Source: Hyphococcus sp.
GTDB lineage: Bacteria > Pseudomonadota > Alphaproteobacteria > Caulobacterales > Parvularculaceae
DNA length: 64,000 nt
NCBI GenBank assembly: GCA_021776335.1
Contig: JAJFGB010000006.1
Span: 62,001 to 126,000, forward strand
Direction of reading: 5' to 3'
The translations under genes and the position numbers were made by a program. Under the pieces are notes generated by a model that ran no database searches, was not told where the DNA came from, and saw nothing but the letters and a program-made list of their open reading frames with translations. Numbering within the stretch: position 1 is the stretch's first letter; each line of letters begins with the position of its first letter. Shown here piece by piece: positions 27,507 to 35,884 of the stretch.

Positions 27507-28400
27507 ATGGATGCACCGCAAACGCCCGCGACAACGCAAATCTTGCGGTCCGCCGCCGCACTCGAAAAACACATTGTCGACGTGCTCATCGAGGAACGGG
27601 CGCAAAAACTGATTCACGCGCAATTGTGGCCTCTATATCGCGCAATATTATACCCACTGCTATTGCACGGCCCCGCCGTCAAGATGGCTGACGCCGTCGC
27701 CGACCTGTCAGCGCGAAGCGTATTCGATTTCATCAGCGATCTTCTCCACCTCAATATCGAGGTCGAGGGCCTGGAACATTTGCCGGAAAAAGGCCGCGTC
27801 TTGATTGCATCGACTCATCCCACAGGCATTCCTGATGGGGTTGCAATGTTCGACGCTATTAAAGCGCGACGCCGCGATATGACTTTCTTTGCCAATCGAG
27901 ACGCGCTGCGCGCTGCGCCTGGCATTTCCGATATGATTATTCCCGTGGAGTGGGTACCCGAAAAACGGACAATGCTGCGCTCGCGCGAAACGCTGAAGAG
28001 CGCGATCAAGGCGTTTACCGACGAAAGATGCGTCGTGTTGTTCCCATCGGGGCGACTTGCTTTTATGGACCAGCATAAAAAACTGACCGAACAGGAATGG
28101 CTGCCATCGGTCGCAATCTTTGCCCGCAAATATGACTGTCCGATTGTTCCGGCGCATATCGAAGCGCGCAATTCATCGCTTTATTACTGGTTCTGGAAAC
28201 TGAATTCAGAACTTCGCGATATCACGTTGTTTCACGAGTTGCTCAACAAGAAAGGCAAAACTTACAAGATCACCATCGGCGCCCCAATCAGCCCTGACAC
28301 GCTTAAAGGCGAGGCTCCTGCGGTTGCCGCCGCACTGCGCGAACACGCCGTGAAGCATGGCGGCGAACCAGGTCCGTGGCGCCCAATTTCGGCAGGTTGA
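27507..28400 (+). CDS. PlsC-type glycerolipid acyltransferase family protein
   Basis: 297 residues. Acyltransferase motif I is the variant STHPTGIPDG (His and Asp one residue further apart than the classical HX4D). Motif III reads VVLFPSGRLAF in place of FPEGTR, and PIVPAHIEARNS is motif IV. Such variants occur in lysophospholipid or ornithine-lipid acyltransferase relatives. The substrate cannot be named. Divergent from the Sel1-hydroxylase gene by about 60 nt. ATG chosen; GGAG lies 12 nt upstream. Confidence 0.82.
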   Translation: MDAPQTPATTQILRSAAALEKHIVDVLIEERAQKLIHAQLWPLYRAILYPLLLHGPAVKMADAVADLSARSVFDFISDLLHLNIEVEGLEHLPEKGRVLIASTHPTGIPDGVAMFDAIKARRRDMTFFANRDALRAAPGISDMIIPVEWVPEKRTMLRSRETLKSAIKAFTDERCVVLFPSGRLAFMDQHKKLTEQEWLPSVAIFARKYDCPIVPAHIEARNSSLYYWFWKLNSELRDITLFHELLNKKGKTYKITIGAPISPDTLKGEAPAVAAALREHAVKHGGEPGPWRPISAG

Positions 28401-28418
28401 TGTTCGAAAAAACGATCG

Positions 28419-29372
28419 TCAGCTCGCCGCGCGATAGGTGAGCTCAAGAAACACATCTTCGAGATCCGATTCGACTGTTGAAAGATCTCTGACGCCAACG
28501 CCCGCCGCTGACAGCCGCTCAAGAATTTCGGCGACCTGCGCTTTGCTCGGCTGATAAGGAATTGCGAGCCGCCCGTCCGGTTTCAGTTCAGCACTAAAGG
28601 GCGACAAATCCGGTGACGCAGTGATCTCTTCCAACGGCGTCACCATCAGCGTTTTGCGGTCAAGCGATGCGACAAGCTTTTCCGTGGGCTCGCACGCAAC
28701 AACATCGCCATTGTGAACGATGGCGATTTCTTCGCAAAGCTCCTGCGCCTCCTCAAGATAATGCGTCGTCAACACGATTGTGACGCCGCTTTCGTTCAGC
28801 TCCAAAACATAGTCCCAAAGTTGTTTGCGCAACTCGATATCAACCCCGGCTGTCGGCTCATCGAGAATTAGAATCGGCGGCGAATGAACCATCGCCTTCG
28901 CAACGAGAAGCCGGCGTTTCATGCCGCCTGAAAGTTGGCGCACATAAGAATTTGCTTTATCCGACAAACCCATGGCGTCGAGGATTTCCATTGTGCGGCG
29001 CTTTTCCTTCGGCACACCGTAAAGCCCGGCCTGGATTTCCAATCCCTCTTTGGGCGTAAAGAAGACATCCATGTTGATTTCCTGCGGCACGACGCCCAGA
29101 GCCGCGCGCGCCTGCCGAGGGTTTTTGTCGATATCAAATCCCCAAACCGTAACCTCGCCGGATGATTTGCGGACAAGCCCTGCGAGAATATTGATAAATG
29201 TCGACTTGCCGGCGCCATTCGGCCCCAGCAAGCCAAATATCGAGCCGCGCCTGACCAGAATATCGATGCCCTTGAGCGCCTCTTTGGCTGGGGATTTCTT
29301 GGTTCCCGCATAGGTCTTGCGCACACCGCGAGCGGCAATCGCATATTGCGTCGATGGATTTGGATCAGCCAC
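28419..29372 (-). CDS. ABC transporter ATP-binding protein (YadG/CcmA-like)
   Basis: 317 residues: Walker A GPNGAGKST, signature LSGGMKRRLLVAKAM, Walker B LILDEPTAGVD and the His of TTHYLEEAQ. A C-terminal extension of about 90 residues is typical of drug or polysaccharide exporter ATPases paired with an ABC-2 permease. No permease adjoins it on this strand; the nearest lies in the separate set at 29.7-32.2 kb, which has its own ATPase. The start is GTG with GAGGGA upstream. Transported substrate unknown. Confidence 0.9.
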   Translation of the reverse strand: MADPNPSTQYAIAARGVRKTYAGTKKSPAKEALKGIDILVRRGSIFGLLGPNGAGKSTFINILAGLVRKSSGEVTVWGFDIDKNPRQARAALGVVPQEINMDVFFTPKEGLEIQAGLYGVPKEKRRTMEILDAMGLSDKANSYVRQLSGGMKRRLLVAKAMVHSPPILILDEPTAGVDIELRKQLWDYVLELNESGVTIVLTTHYLEEAQELCEEIAIVHNGDVVACEPTEKLVASLDRKTLMVTPLEEITASPDLSPFSAELKPDGRLAIPYQPSKAQVAEILERLSAAGVGVRDLSTVESDLEDVFLELTYRAAS

Positions 29373-29515
29373 GGCAATCCCTCACTTTCACCGGCGCGCC
29401 ATACCACGCCGACGCGGCAGTTGGCCAATCATCGAAGGCCGGTCAACGACAGCACTCTTGACGAACCCGACCGGCCCCGGCAATGCAAAGCAACCTTCGC
29501 ATATAGGTCAAAATC

Positions 29516-29710
29516 ATGAGTGAGCAAAAACCACCCGTCACGCCAGACCCTGAAACTATCTATGTCGACGCTTTGCGCATTTCCTGCGATGGCGGCGGCG
29601 GCGCCCTTGGCCATCCAGTCGTCTGGTATTCAGTCGAAGACGGAGAGGCAGAATGCGGCTATTGTGATCGCAAATTCGTCTACCGTGCTACGGACGCCGG
29701 AGATCACTGA
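29516..29710 (+). CDS. Zinc-finger protein of the zf-CHCC / NDUFS6 type
   Basis: 64 residues. The family pattern is complete: RISCDGGGGALGHPVVWYSVEDGEAECGYCDRKFVYR, giving Cys, His and two Cys ligands for one zinc. Homologous to the C-terminal part of complex I subunit NDUFS6; in Alphaproteobacteria it is a short stand-alone protein. Its bacterial role is not well defined. It lies between two oppositely oriented ABC sets and ends 6 nt before the permease stop. Confidence 0.9.
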   Translation: MSEQKPPVTPDPETIYVDALRISCDGGGGALGHPVVWYSVEDGEAECGYCDRKFVYRATDAGDH

Positions 29711-29715
29711 CGAGC

Positions 29716-31242
29716 CTAGCCGGCTTCGCTGCGCGCAAGCCGCCACACGTCACCCATTTTTACCGGTGAAGCCTGCAGGATCGCCTGGCGAAATATTCGG
29801 CCCATAATCCGCGCCATAAAAATCGCAAATGCCAGCATTAACGCCGTTGCGCCAATGATCTCCCATATTGGCGGGTCAGCCGCCGCCCGCATCATGACGG
29901 CGTAAGGCGTATATATCGGTATCCAGGTGAGGATTGATGCGCCGATCCCATTCGGATTTTGAATGACCATTGGCATAAACGGCAGGGGCGCCACGACCAA
30001 AAGCATCACCGGGCCCATATAGGATTGCGCATCCTGTAATGAGTTGGAAACAGCGCCGATAGCCAAGAAGATCATCGCGAAAATCGCATAGGCGCATGCG
30101 AAGTAAAAAAAGTAGATCAGCAATAGCGGTGATGAGAACAGTGAAGCAAACACCGCATCCACCACGCTGTTCCCACTCATCACCGTTGCGGAGACAACCA
30201 ATCCGCCAAACAGAAAAATTGACGGCATGGTGAGACCCACCGCAGCAATACCTAACAGCTTGCCCATCATCAATTGGTCGGCCGTGACCGAAGACAACAG
30301 GATTTCAACAATCTTATTGGAGCGTTCTTCAATCGTGTTCGTCAAAAGCAAATTGCCGACGCCGAAGATAATAACCAACAACATGTAAGTAAGCACTGCC
30401 GGAAGCACAGCTTCAATGCGGTCCTGCAAGCCAAGTTGCGCATCTTCGAGCGCCCTGTCAGGACGATAGGAATTGATCGGCGCCTCTATTGCGGCAACAA
30501 CGTCAAGCGCCGCCTGAGGCAACCCTAATTCAGTGAGCGCGTCACGTCGAAGCGCGACATCCAGTGCAGACGTCACCAAAGCCTCAAGCGACTTGTCTGT
30601 GAGATTGCGACTCCAATACTGGGCGGACACGGAATCTTTGTCAGCGCCAAACCCCTCAGGTATCAGCACCGCCGCAAATAGTTGAGAGGCGTTCCGTCCC
30701 CGTTCGCTGATCATGCGCTCACCCAAAAGATAGGGCCGAAGACGTTGTTCAGCCTCCGCCAAACTTGTTGAGGCCGCGATATTTTCCGGCGCGATCAGAC
30801 GACGAAACGACGCTCGCGGCACGGTGAATTTTTCAGCATCCGGTTTCAAGAAAGGCTCAACTGCAGCCTGCGCAGCCTCAAAGCCGCCAGCATCGATAAA
30901 TTCCTTGACGCGGCGGTCGTGCACATATGCCGGGCTGAAAGGGGCTGGAATTTGCCGCTCCGCAACCACATCCCCAGCCACGCTCGCCACCACATAGCCG
31001 TCCCACGCAATAATCGAAGCAATCAAATGCCGATGCTCGATTTCCCGATCAATATCATCGATATACATTCCGGATTCATCGTAGACGACGAAGGTTCGAA
31101 TTGGCTTGTTGCCCTCAAGAAAACTAAGGGCGGCGCCAGAGCCGATTAACGCAAGAGGAAATATTACCAGAAAAATCAGGAACCCTCGAGACAGCACGTA
31201 TTGTTTATATTCCCGCAAGGCGATTAAAAAGATCTGCCTCAT
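29716..31242 (-). CDS. ABC-2 type permease (NatB-like)
   Basis: 508 residues. One N-terminal membrane helix (FLIFLVIFPLALIGSGAALSFL), a large extracytoplasmic domain of about 220 residues, then five or more helices (VLTYMLLVIIFGVGNLLL, AVGLTMPSIFLFGGLVVSATV, LLLIYFFYFACAYAIFAMIFLAIG). This is the NatB/YhaP exporter layout. Its ATG overlaps the stop of the ATPase gene (ATGA), so the pair is one transporter. Known members export sodium or peptides or drugs; specificity is not visible. Confidence 0.9.
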   Translation of the reverse strand: MRQIFLIALREYKQYVLSRGFLIFLVIFPLALIGSGAALSFLEGNKPIRTFVVYDESGMYIDDIDREIEHRHLIASIIAWDGYVVASVAGDVVAERQIPAPFSPAYVHDRRVKEFIDAGGFEAAQAAVEPFLKPDAEKFTVPRASFRRLIAPENIAASTSLAEAEQRLRPYLLGERMISERGRNASQLFAAVLIPEGFGADKDSVSAQYWSRNLTDKSLEALVTSALDVALRRDALTELGLPQAALDVVAAIEAPINSYRPDRALEDAQLGLQDRIEAVLPAVLTYMLLVIIFGVGNLLLTNTIEERSNKIVEILLSSVTADQLMMGKLLGIAAVGLTMPSIFLFGGLVVSATVMSGNSVVDAVFASLFSSPLLLIYFFYFACAYAIFAMIFLAIGAVSNSLQDAQSYMGPVMLLVVAPLPFMPMVIQNPNGIGASILTWIPIYTPYAVMMRAAADPPIWEIIGATALMLAFAIFMARIMGRIFRQAILQASPVKMGDVWRLARSEAG

Positions 31243-32204
31243 TCTGCCGCCTCCCGCACCAGCGCTGATTTGTCATTGAGATCAGGCGCGTCACCAGCAA
31301 GCGCGACAAAAATATCGTGCAACGTCGCGCCCGCCTGCTCATAACGCGAAAAGTCAATTCCGGTATTCACAGCGGCCCTTAAAAATTCCTGTGGATCAGC
31401 CTCTTTTGTAAGTTCCAATTCATAGGCGGTCTCGGCGCCGCGCGCCATTTCATCAGCGCGCGCAGCCAGAACGCCGGGCAAGTTCTTCAGCGCAGATATG
31501 GGCGCCCCGGTTCGAACATGAATGCGGCGCGTGAATTTTTCACGCGCTTGCGTCAACGTTCCTTCAAACCGTTTCTTTCCATCTGCGATTATTAAAAACC
31601 GATCGCATAATCGCTCTGCATGCTGCATAACATGCGTCGAAAATATGATTGTACGTCCGCTGCGGCGCTGTTCCCGAATGAGATCTTCAAGGGTTTGCTG
31701 GTTTATCGGGTCAAGCCCTGAAAATGGCTCATCGAGTATTAGCAATTCTGGCTCATGCGCGATCGTCGACAACAGCTGAACCTTCTGGGCCATGCCTTTT
31801 GACATTGCTTCGTTCTTTGATTTTGCAAATTTTTCCAGACCAAACTGCTCAAGCAATTCATAAGCGCGGCTTTTCGCTCTCGCGCGTGATAGACCGCGCA
31901 ACTGCGCAAAATACGCAATGGAATCTGCCGCTTTCATTTTTCGGTAAAGGCCGCGTTCCTCTGGCAAGTAACCAATCCGCCGCCTGACAGCGATCGCCGA
32001 ATCTGACCCGAGGATTGATACGGCGCCCGAGGTCGGCTGAATGATATCAAGCATCATTCTCAGCGTCGTCGTTTTGCCCGCACCGTTAGGACCGAGAAAT
32101 CCATAGATTTCTCCTTTCGCCACATCGAATGAGAGATCGTCAACAGCCGTAAACTGCCCATACCGCTTGGTGACATGTTTTATAGATACGGAATTTTCCG
32201 GCAT
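31239..32204 (-). CDS. ABC transporter ATP-binding protein (NatA-like)
   Basis: 321 residues: GPNGAGKTTTLRMMLDII, GYLPEERGLYRKM, signature region MSKGMAQKVQLLSTIAHEPELLILDEPFSGLDP and STHVMQHAE. The LSKGMAQK form of the signature is characteristic of NatA/YhaQ ATPases, and the C-terminal about 90 residues match that subgroup. Coupled to the permease gene by a 4-nt overlap. Start ATG at 32204. Confidence 0.92.
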   Translation of the reverse strand: MPENSVSIKHVTKRYGQFTAVDDLSFDVAKGEIYGFLGPNGAGKTTTLRMMLDIIQPTSGAVSILGSDSAIAVRRRIGYLPEERGLYRKMKAADSIAYFAQLRGLSRARAKSRAYELLEQFGLEKFAKSKNEAMSKGMAQKVQLLSTIAHEPELLILDEPFSGLDPINQQTLEDLIREQRRSGRTIIFSTHVMQHAERLCDRFLIIADGKKRFEGTLTQAREKFTRRIHVRTGAPISALKNLPGVLAARADEMARGAETAYELELTKEADPQEFLRAAVNTGIDFSRYEQAGATLHDIFVALAGDAPDLNDKSALVREAAE

Positions 32205-32276
32205 TTATCAGCCTTGCAACGGAACAGTCCGTTTATCGTCCACACCACCTTAACGAAGCGATAACCGTATACTGGC

Positions 32277-32717
32277 TCACCATGAACCGGTATTCGCCAT
32301 TACCGTCCATGGCTCGGCTGGCGGCAGAGGTTCGCCCTTTTGAAGAAGCTCAATCGAAATCCCGTCAGGCGAGCGCACGAAAGCCATGCGGCCGTCACGG
32401 GGCGGGCGATTAATGACGACGCCTGCATCCATCAATCGCTGGCACAAAACGTATATGTCGTCGACGCGGTAGGCGAGGTGGCCAAAATTGCGCCCGCCAG
32501 AATACTCTTCGGGGTCCCAATTATAGGTGAGCTCTACTAGCGGGGCCTGGTCTAATTTCGCCCGCTCCACATCATCGGGAGCGGCGAGAAAAACAAGCGT
32601 GAAGCGGCCTCCTTTGTTTTCATATCTATTGACCTCCGCAAGGCCGAGCTTGATGCAGTAAAAATCCAATGCCGTTTCAAGATCACGAACGCGCACCATG
32701 GTGTGAAGAAACTGCAA
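32277..32717 (-). CDS. gloA: Lactoylglutathione lyase (glyoxalase I), VOC family
   Basis: Converts the hemithioacetal of methylglyoxal and glutathione to lactoylglutathione. About 146 residues, very close in pattern to E. coli GloA: FLHTMVRVRDLETALDFY, LVELTYNWDPEEYSGGRNFGHLAYRVDD and DPDGISIELLQKG-like PDGISIELL. The four metal ligands (His, Glu, His, Glu) are all present. The track start overlaps the next gene; AAGGAG six bases before a TTG at 32717 fixes the true start as MQFLHTMV. That leaves a 10-nt gap from the upstream gene. Confidence 0.88.
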   Translation of the reverse strand: MQFLHTMVRVRDLETALDFYCIKLGLAEVNRYENKGGRFTLVFLAAPDDVERAKLDQAPLVELTYNWDPEEYSGGRNFGHLAYRVDDIYVLCQRLMDAGVVINRPPRDGRMAFVRSPDGISIELLQKGEPLPPAEPWTVMANTGSW

Positions 32718-32727
32718 AACCAACTCC

Positions 32728-33276
32728 TTATGTGGACTCGCGTGACCGAATGATCTCTTCGCGCATATAGCCGGGGCGACTTGAATGATATCGACGCATG
32801 TAAAATGCGACAATGAGAAGCCAAACGATCAAGACACCGAAGAAATAGTAAAAGCCGCCAATGTCTTCAATGTAGTAGAGCGCCGCTTCGGGCGGCGCAT
32901 GCTTGAAGAATCGCACCTCGCCATTATCGAGCAATAATCGGTCTGCGACGTCCACTGGCTCGGGAATAATGCCTGACTTTTCAGCCACCCACAAAAGAGC
33001 GGTTAAAGCGCCCAGCGTTACCGGAAGCGAGGCGAAAAAAGTTGTGATCGTTGCAAGCGCATACCCAGGAAAACGCGGCGTATGCACACGGGCATAGACT
33101 TCGCGAAACTCCGCCTCGCTGATGCCGTCAAGAAATTCCGGCTCATTTTTTTGATACAGCGCCCACTCGATCGCTGATCCCTCGACGATTTCAGCCTTTA
33201 TATTCTCCCGCCAGCGCCAATAAAACACGCCCATCGCGACCAAAGCCGTTGTAATAGTTAGGAAAAACACGCCCAT
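32728..33276 (-). CDS. Hypothetical membrane protein upstream of gloA
   Basis: I do not recognise the family. About 182 residues with three membrane segments: MGVFFLTITTALVAMGVFYW at the N-terminus, LATITTFFASLPVTLGALTALLWVA in the middle and YYFFGVLIVWLLIVAFYMRRYH near the end. The loop between the first two is about 45 residues and acidic. It is probably co-transcribed with gloA (10-nt gap). The track start is TTG at 33300; the ATG at 33276 places the first helix at the N-terminus and I prefer it. Confidence 0.7.
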   Translation of the reverse strand: MGVFFLTITTALVAMGVFYWRWRENIKAEIVEGSAIEWALYQKNEPEFLDGISEAEFREVYARVHTPRFPGYALATITTFFASLPVTLGALTALLWVAEKSGIIPEPVDVADRLLLDNGEVRFFKHAPPEAALYYIEDIGGFYYFFGVLIVWLLIVAFYMRRYHSSRPGYMREEIIRSREST

Positions 33277-33345
33277 ACAATAAACCCGGTTATGCGCCAA
33301 TCGCCTTCGTGGCCTTCTCTTTTACGCAAACACGGACTTTGTCGA

Positions 33346-33357
33346 TAGTTCGAACTA
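33346..33357. promoter_or_regulatory. 12-bp perfect palindrome in a divergent promoter region
   Basis: TAGTTCGAACTA lies between two divergently transcribed membrane-protein genes, about 70 nt from each start. It could be an operator for a dimeric regulator. No regulator gene is adjacent. Chance occurrence is possible for a single 12-mer. Confidence 0.3.
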
Positions 33358-33434
33358 GGCGGGATTGGTAATAAAATTTCAATTTTCGCTGATCAAAACC
33401 AGAGGGCAGGACCGACAAACGACTGTGTGATGAA

Positions 33435-34247
33435 ATGAAAAAGGCGCTGAAGCGCACGCTGTCAATTATAAGCTACCGCACATTTGTTCTCATGGCGGTC
33501 GCCATGCTGTCTACTTTTGCCTGCCTCAAGCTCAACATTAAGGCGGATTTTCCCTTAACGCTGGTTGCAACAGCGGTCATCTTTCCAATCGTTTTTTCCA
33601 TCGGCGGCGCCTATAAACGCCGGGAAGTTGCGCTCGATCACTACGCAGCGTTGAAGACATACGGAAAATCGATCTTCTACGCAGCGCGCGATTGGCCGGA
33701 AGAATGCTCGCCAAAGTCGCTTGAACTCATTCGCCACGAAATCACCAACATGCTCAATGCATGCCGCACTCTTTTCACCAGTAAGAAATCTGAAATTGCC
33801 GAGCATGAGCTGGCGGTCTACGATTCTTTTTCAAAACTCTCCCGCCTCATCCGTACAGAATTGCGTGAGAAAGGCCTCGCATCCGGCGAGGTGTCGCGTT
33901 GTAATCAATATCTTTCAAAAATGCTGGAATCCTTTGAAAAGATAAAGCACGTTTTTCAATACCGAACGCCCCGTACATTGCGGGCATTTTCCGATATTTT
34001 CATCACCTTGCTGCCCGTACTTTACGGCCCCTATTTCGCAGCAATAGCAGGCGATTATACAGTGCCAGCGCTCGCCTATGTGGTGCCTGCGCTATTTGCG
34101 TTCATTCTCACCAGCCTGGACAATATTCAAATCCACCTGGAAAATCCGTTTGATCAGGTCGGTGAAGATGACGTCTTCATCAATGTGGAAAAATTTGGCG
34201 AACGCTTGCAGCAACACAGCGTCACACACCCCACGTCAGCTGCATAG
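33435..34247 (+). CDS. Bestrophin-like membrane protein (hypothetical)
   Basis: 270 residues with two membrane hairpins: TFVLMAVAMLSTFACLKLN plus FPLTLVATAVIFPIVFSIGGAY, and FSDIFITLLPVLYGPYFAAIAG plus ALAYVVPALFAFILTSL. The stretch between is helical and charged. The block YRTPRTLRAF ... LLPVLYGPYF ... LENPFDQVGEDDV recalls bestrophin anion channels, which carry a similar NPFGxDxDD motif. The match is by eye and partial. No neighbour informs function. A weak ribosome site precedes the ATG. Confidence 0.6.
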   Translation: MKKALKRTLSIISYRTFVLMAVAMLSTFACLKLNIKADFPLTLVATAVIFPIVFSIGGAYKRREVALDHYAALKTYGKSIFYAARDWPEECSPKSLELIRHEITNMLNACRTLFTSKKSEIAEHELAVYDSFSKLSRLIRTELREKGLASGEVSRCNQYLSKMLESFEKIKHVFQYRTPRTLRAFSDIFITLLPVLYGPYFAAIAGDYTVPALAYVVPALFAFILTSLDNIQIHLENPFDQVGEDDVFINVEKFGERLQQHSVTHPTSAA

Positions 34248-34312
34248 ATACGCCTTTACCTCAAAGCCGAGCACGCTAAAGTCCGCGCCAACTATTCAGG
34301 TTGGAGACGATA

Positions 34313-35104
34313 ATGCCGCGCAAATTAAAAAAAGACGAAGCCGCGCGTCTGTATCAAAAACTTGCGGCTGTGGAAGCGACGCCAACCACCGAGCTCTATT
34401 TTAAAGACCCCTATACCCTTGTCGTCGCCGTCGCCCTTTCTGCACAAGCAACAGATGTTGGCGTCAACAAGGCGACTGCAAAACTCTTTCCCGTCGCCGA
34501 CACACCTCAGAAAATGGTCGTGCTGGGAGAAAAGAAACTGAGCGAATTCATCAAAACGATCGGGCTTTGGCGCAACAAGGCGAAAAACGTCATTGCTCTT
34601 TCGCAAATGTTGATCGACGATTTTGACGGCAAGGTGCCGGAAACCCGCGAGAGCCTCGAAAAGCTTCCGGGCGTTGGCCGTAAAACAGCCAATGTGGTTT
34701 GCAATGTCGCCTTCGGCCAGCCGACGATTGCGGTCGATACACATATTTTTCGCGTATCGAACCGCACCGGCCTGGCGCCGGGCAAAACGACACTCGCCGT
34801 TGAGCTGGGGCTTGAAAAAATAACACCGCCTGAATTCCTGCAACATGCACATCACTGGCTAATTCTCCATGGGCGTTATGTCTGCAAGGCGCGAACACCG
34901 GAATGCTGGCGTTGTGAGGTCGCTGATATCTGTCAGCTTAAAGATAAATCACCGCCGCCCGGCGAAAAGAAATCTGCGAAGAAAGCAGCAACAAAGAAAA
35001 AGACCAAGACTGCTGGCAAAAAACCCGCTAAGCGCATGCTATCAAAACCAAAGCTTCGCACAACAAAACGACCCACAAAGAAGAGCGCCAAAGGAAAACC
35101 GTGA
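34313..35104 (+). CDS. nth: Endonuclease III with a lysine-rich C-terminal tail
   Basis: Base-excision repair glycosylase/AP lyase for oxidised pyrimidines. Helix-hairpin-helix LPGVGRKTANVV with the catalytic Lys, VDTHIFRVSNR with the catalytic Asp, and the [4Fe-4S] pattern C-X6-C-X2-C-X5-C in CKARTPECWRCEVADIC. The enzyme ends near residue 214; a further about 50 residues rich in Lys follow, probably a DNA-binding disordered tail. The ATG at 34313 is preceded by GGAGACGATA. The stop overlaps pyrF (GTGA). Confidence 0.96.
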   Translation: MPRKLKKDEAARLYQKLAAVEATPTTELYFKDPYTLVVAVALSAQATDVGVNKATAKLFPVADTPQKMVVLGEKKLSEFIKTIGLWRNKAKNVIALSQMLIDDFDGKVPETRESLEKLPGVGRKTANVVCNVAFGQPTIAVDTHIFRVSNRTGLAPGKTTLAVELGLEKITPPEFLQHAHHWLILHGRYVCKARTPECWRCEVADICQLKDKSPPPGEKKSAKKAATKKKTKTAGKKPAKRMLSKPKLRTTKRPTKKSAKGKP

Positions 35105-35796
35105 CTGCTGCTGACAAACTGATCATCGCCCTCGACTTGCCCACCATTGAGGAGGCAAGTGCTATTGTAGCAGCGCTTGGTGGTGACGGCGTGTTCTACA
35201 AGATCGGCTATCAACTCTTGTCCGTCGGCGGCATCGACCTCGCCGCACGGCTGAGCGCCGCCGGAAAGAAAGTATTTCTCGATTTTAAGTTTCACGATAT
35301 CGGCGCCACCGTAGAGCGCGGCGTAAAAAGCGCTTGCCGTCTTGGCGGAGATTTTTTGACAGTTCATGCCGAACCCGATGTCCTGAAAGGCGCGGTCGCC
35401 GGACGCGGCGATGATCCGCGATTGAAGATTTTGGGCGTGACTGTACTGACCAGCCTGGATCAAGCCGCGCTCGCGCGGTCTGGCGTTATGACGCCAATCG
35501 GTGATTTGGTTCTAAGGCGCGCAGAATTTGCCGCGGAAGCGGGCGCCGACGGCGTTATCGCCTCAGCCCAGGAAGCGGCCGCAATCAAAGCCCGGTTTGG
35601 CGACGCGCTGGCGATTGTGACCCCTGGCGTACGTCCCGCTGGCGCCAGCGCGGACGACCAAAAAAGGATCGTTACACCCGCCGAGGCGATCCAAGCAGGA
35701 GCGGACTTCCTGGTGGTGGGACGGCCCATCCTCAAAGCCTCCGACCCCGCCGCCGCAGCTAGGATGATTGCAGCGGAAATTAACAGCGCCCGGTAA
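35101..35796 (+). CDS. pyrF: Orotidine 5'-phosphate decarboxylase
   Basis: Last step of UMP synthesis. 231 residues, a TIM barrel with LIIALDLP at strand 1, the catalytic DFKFHDIGATV motif, and TPGVRPAGAS ... GADFLVVGRPI at the phosphate site. The GTG start overlaps the nth stop, so the two are coupled. Typical size for the group I enzyme. Confidence 0.97.
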   Translation: MTAADKLIIALDLPTIEEASAIVAALGGDGVFYKIGYQLLSVGGIDLAARLSAAGKKVFLDFKFHDIGATVERGVKSACRLGGDFLTVHAEPDVLKGAVAGRGDDPRLKILGVTVLTSLDQAALARSGVMTPIGDLVLRRAEFAAEAGADGVIASAQEAAAIKARFGDALAIVTPGVRPAGASADDQKRIVTPAEAIQAGADFLVVGRPILKASDPAAAARMIAAEINSAR

Positions 35797-35884
35797 TCCG
35801 CCGTTTTAAAGCGCCCCGCGCGCCTTGTTAAAACCTGACCCTTCATCCTAAAATAACCGGGGGTGCAGGGACAAAGGGCAGGTC

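Noticed and set aside
33340-33365. Possible tRNA T-arm (GTTCGAACT)
   Set aside because: No acceptor, D or anticodon stems fit around it; it is a plain palindrome. No tRNA was found anywhere in the window.
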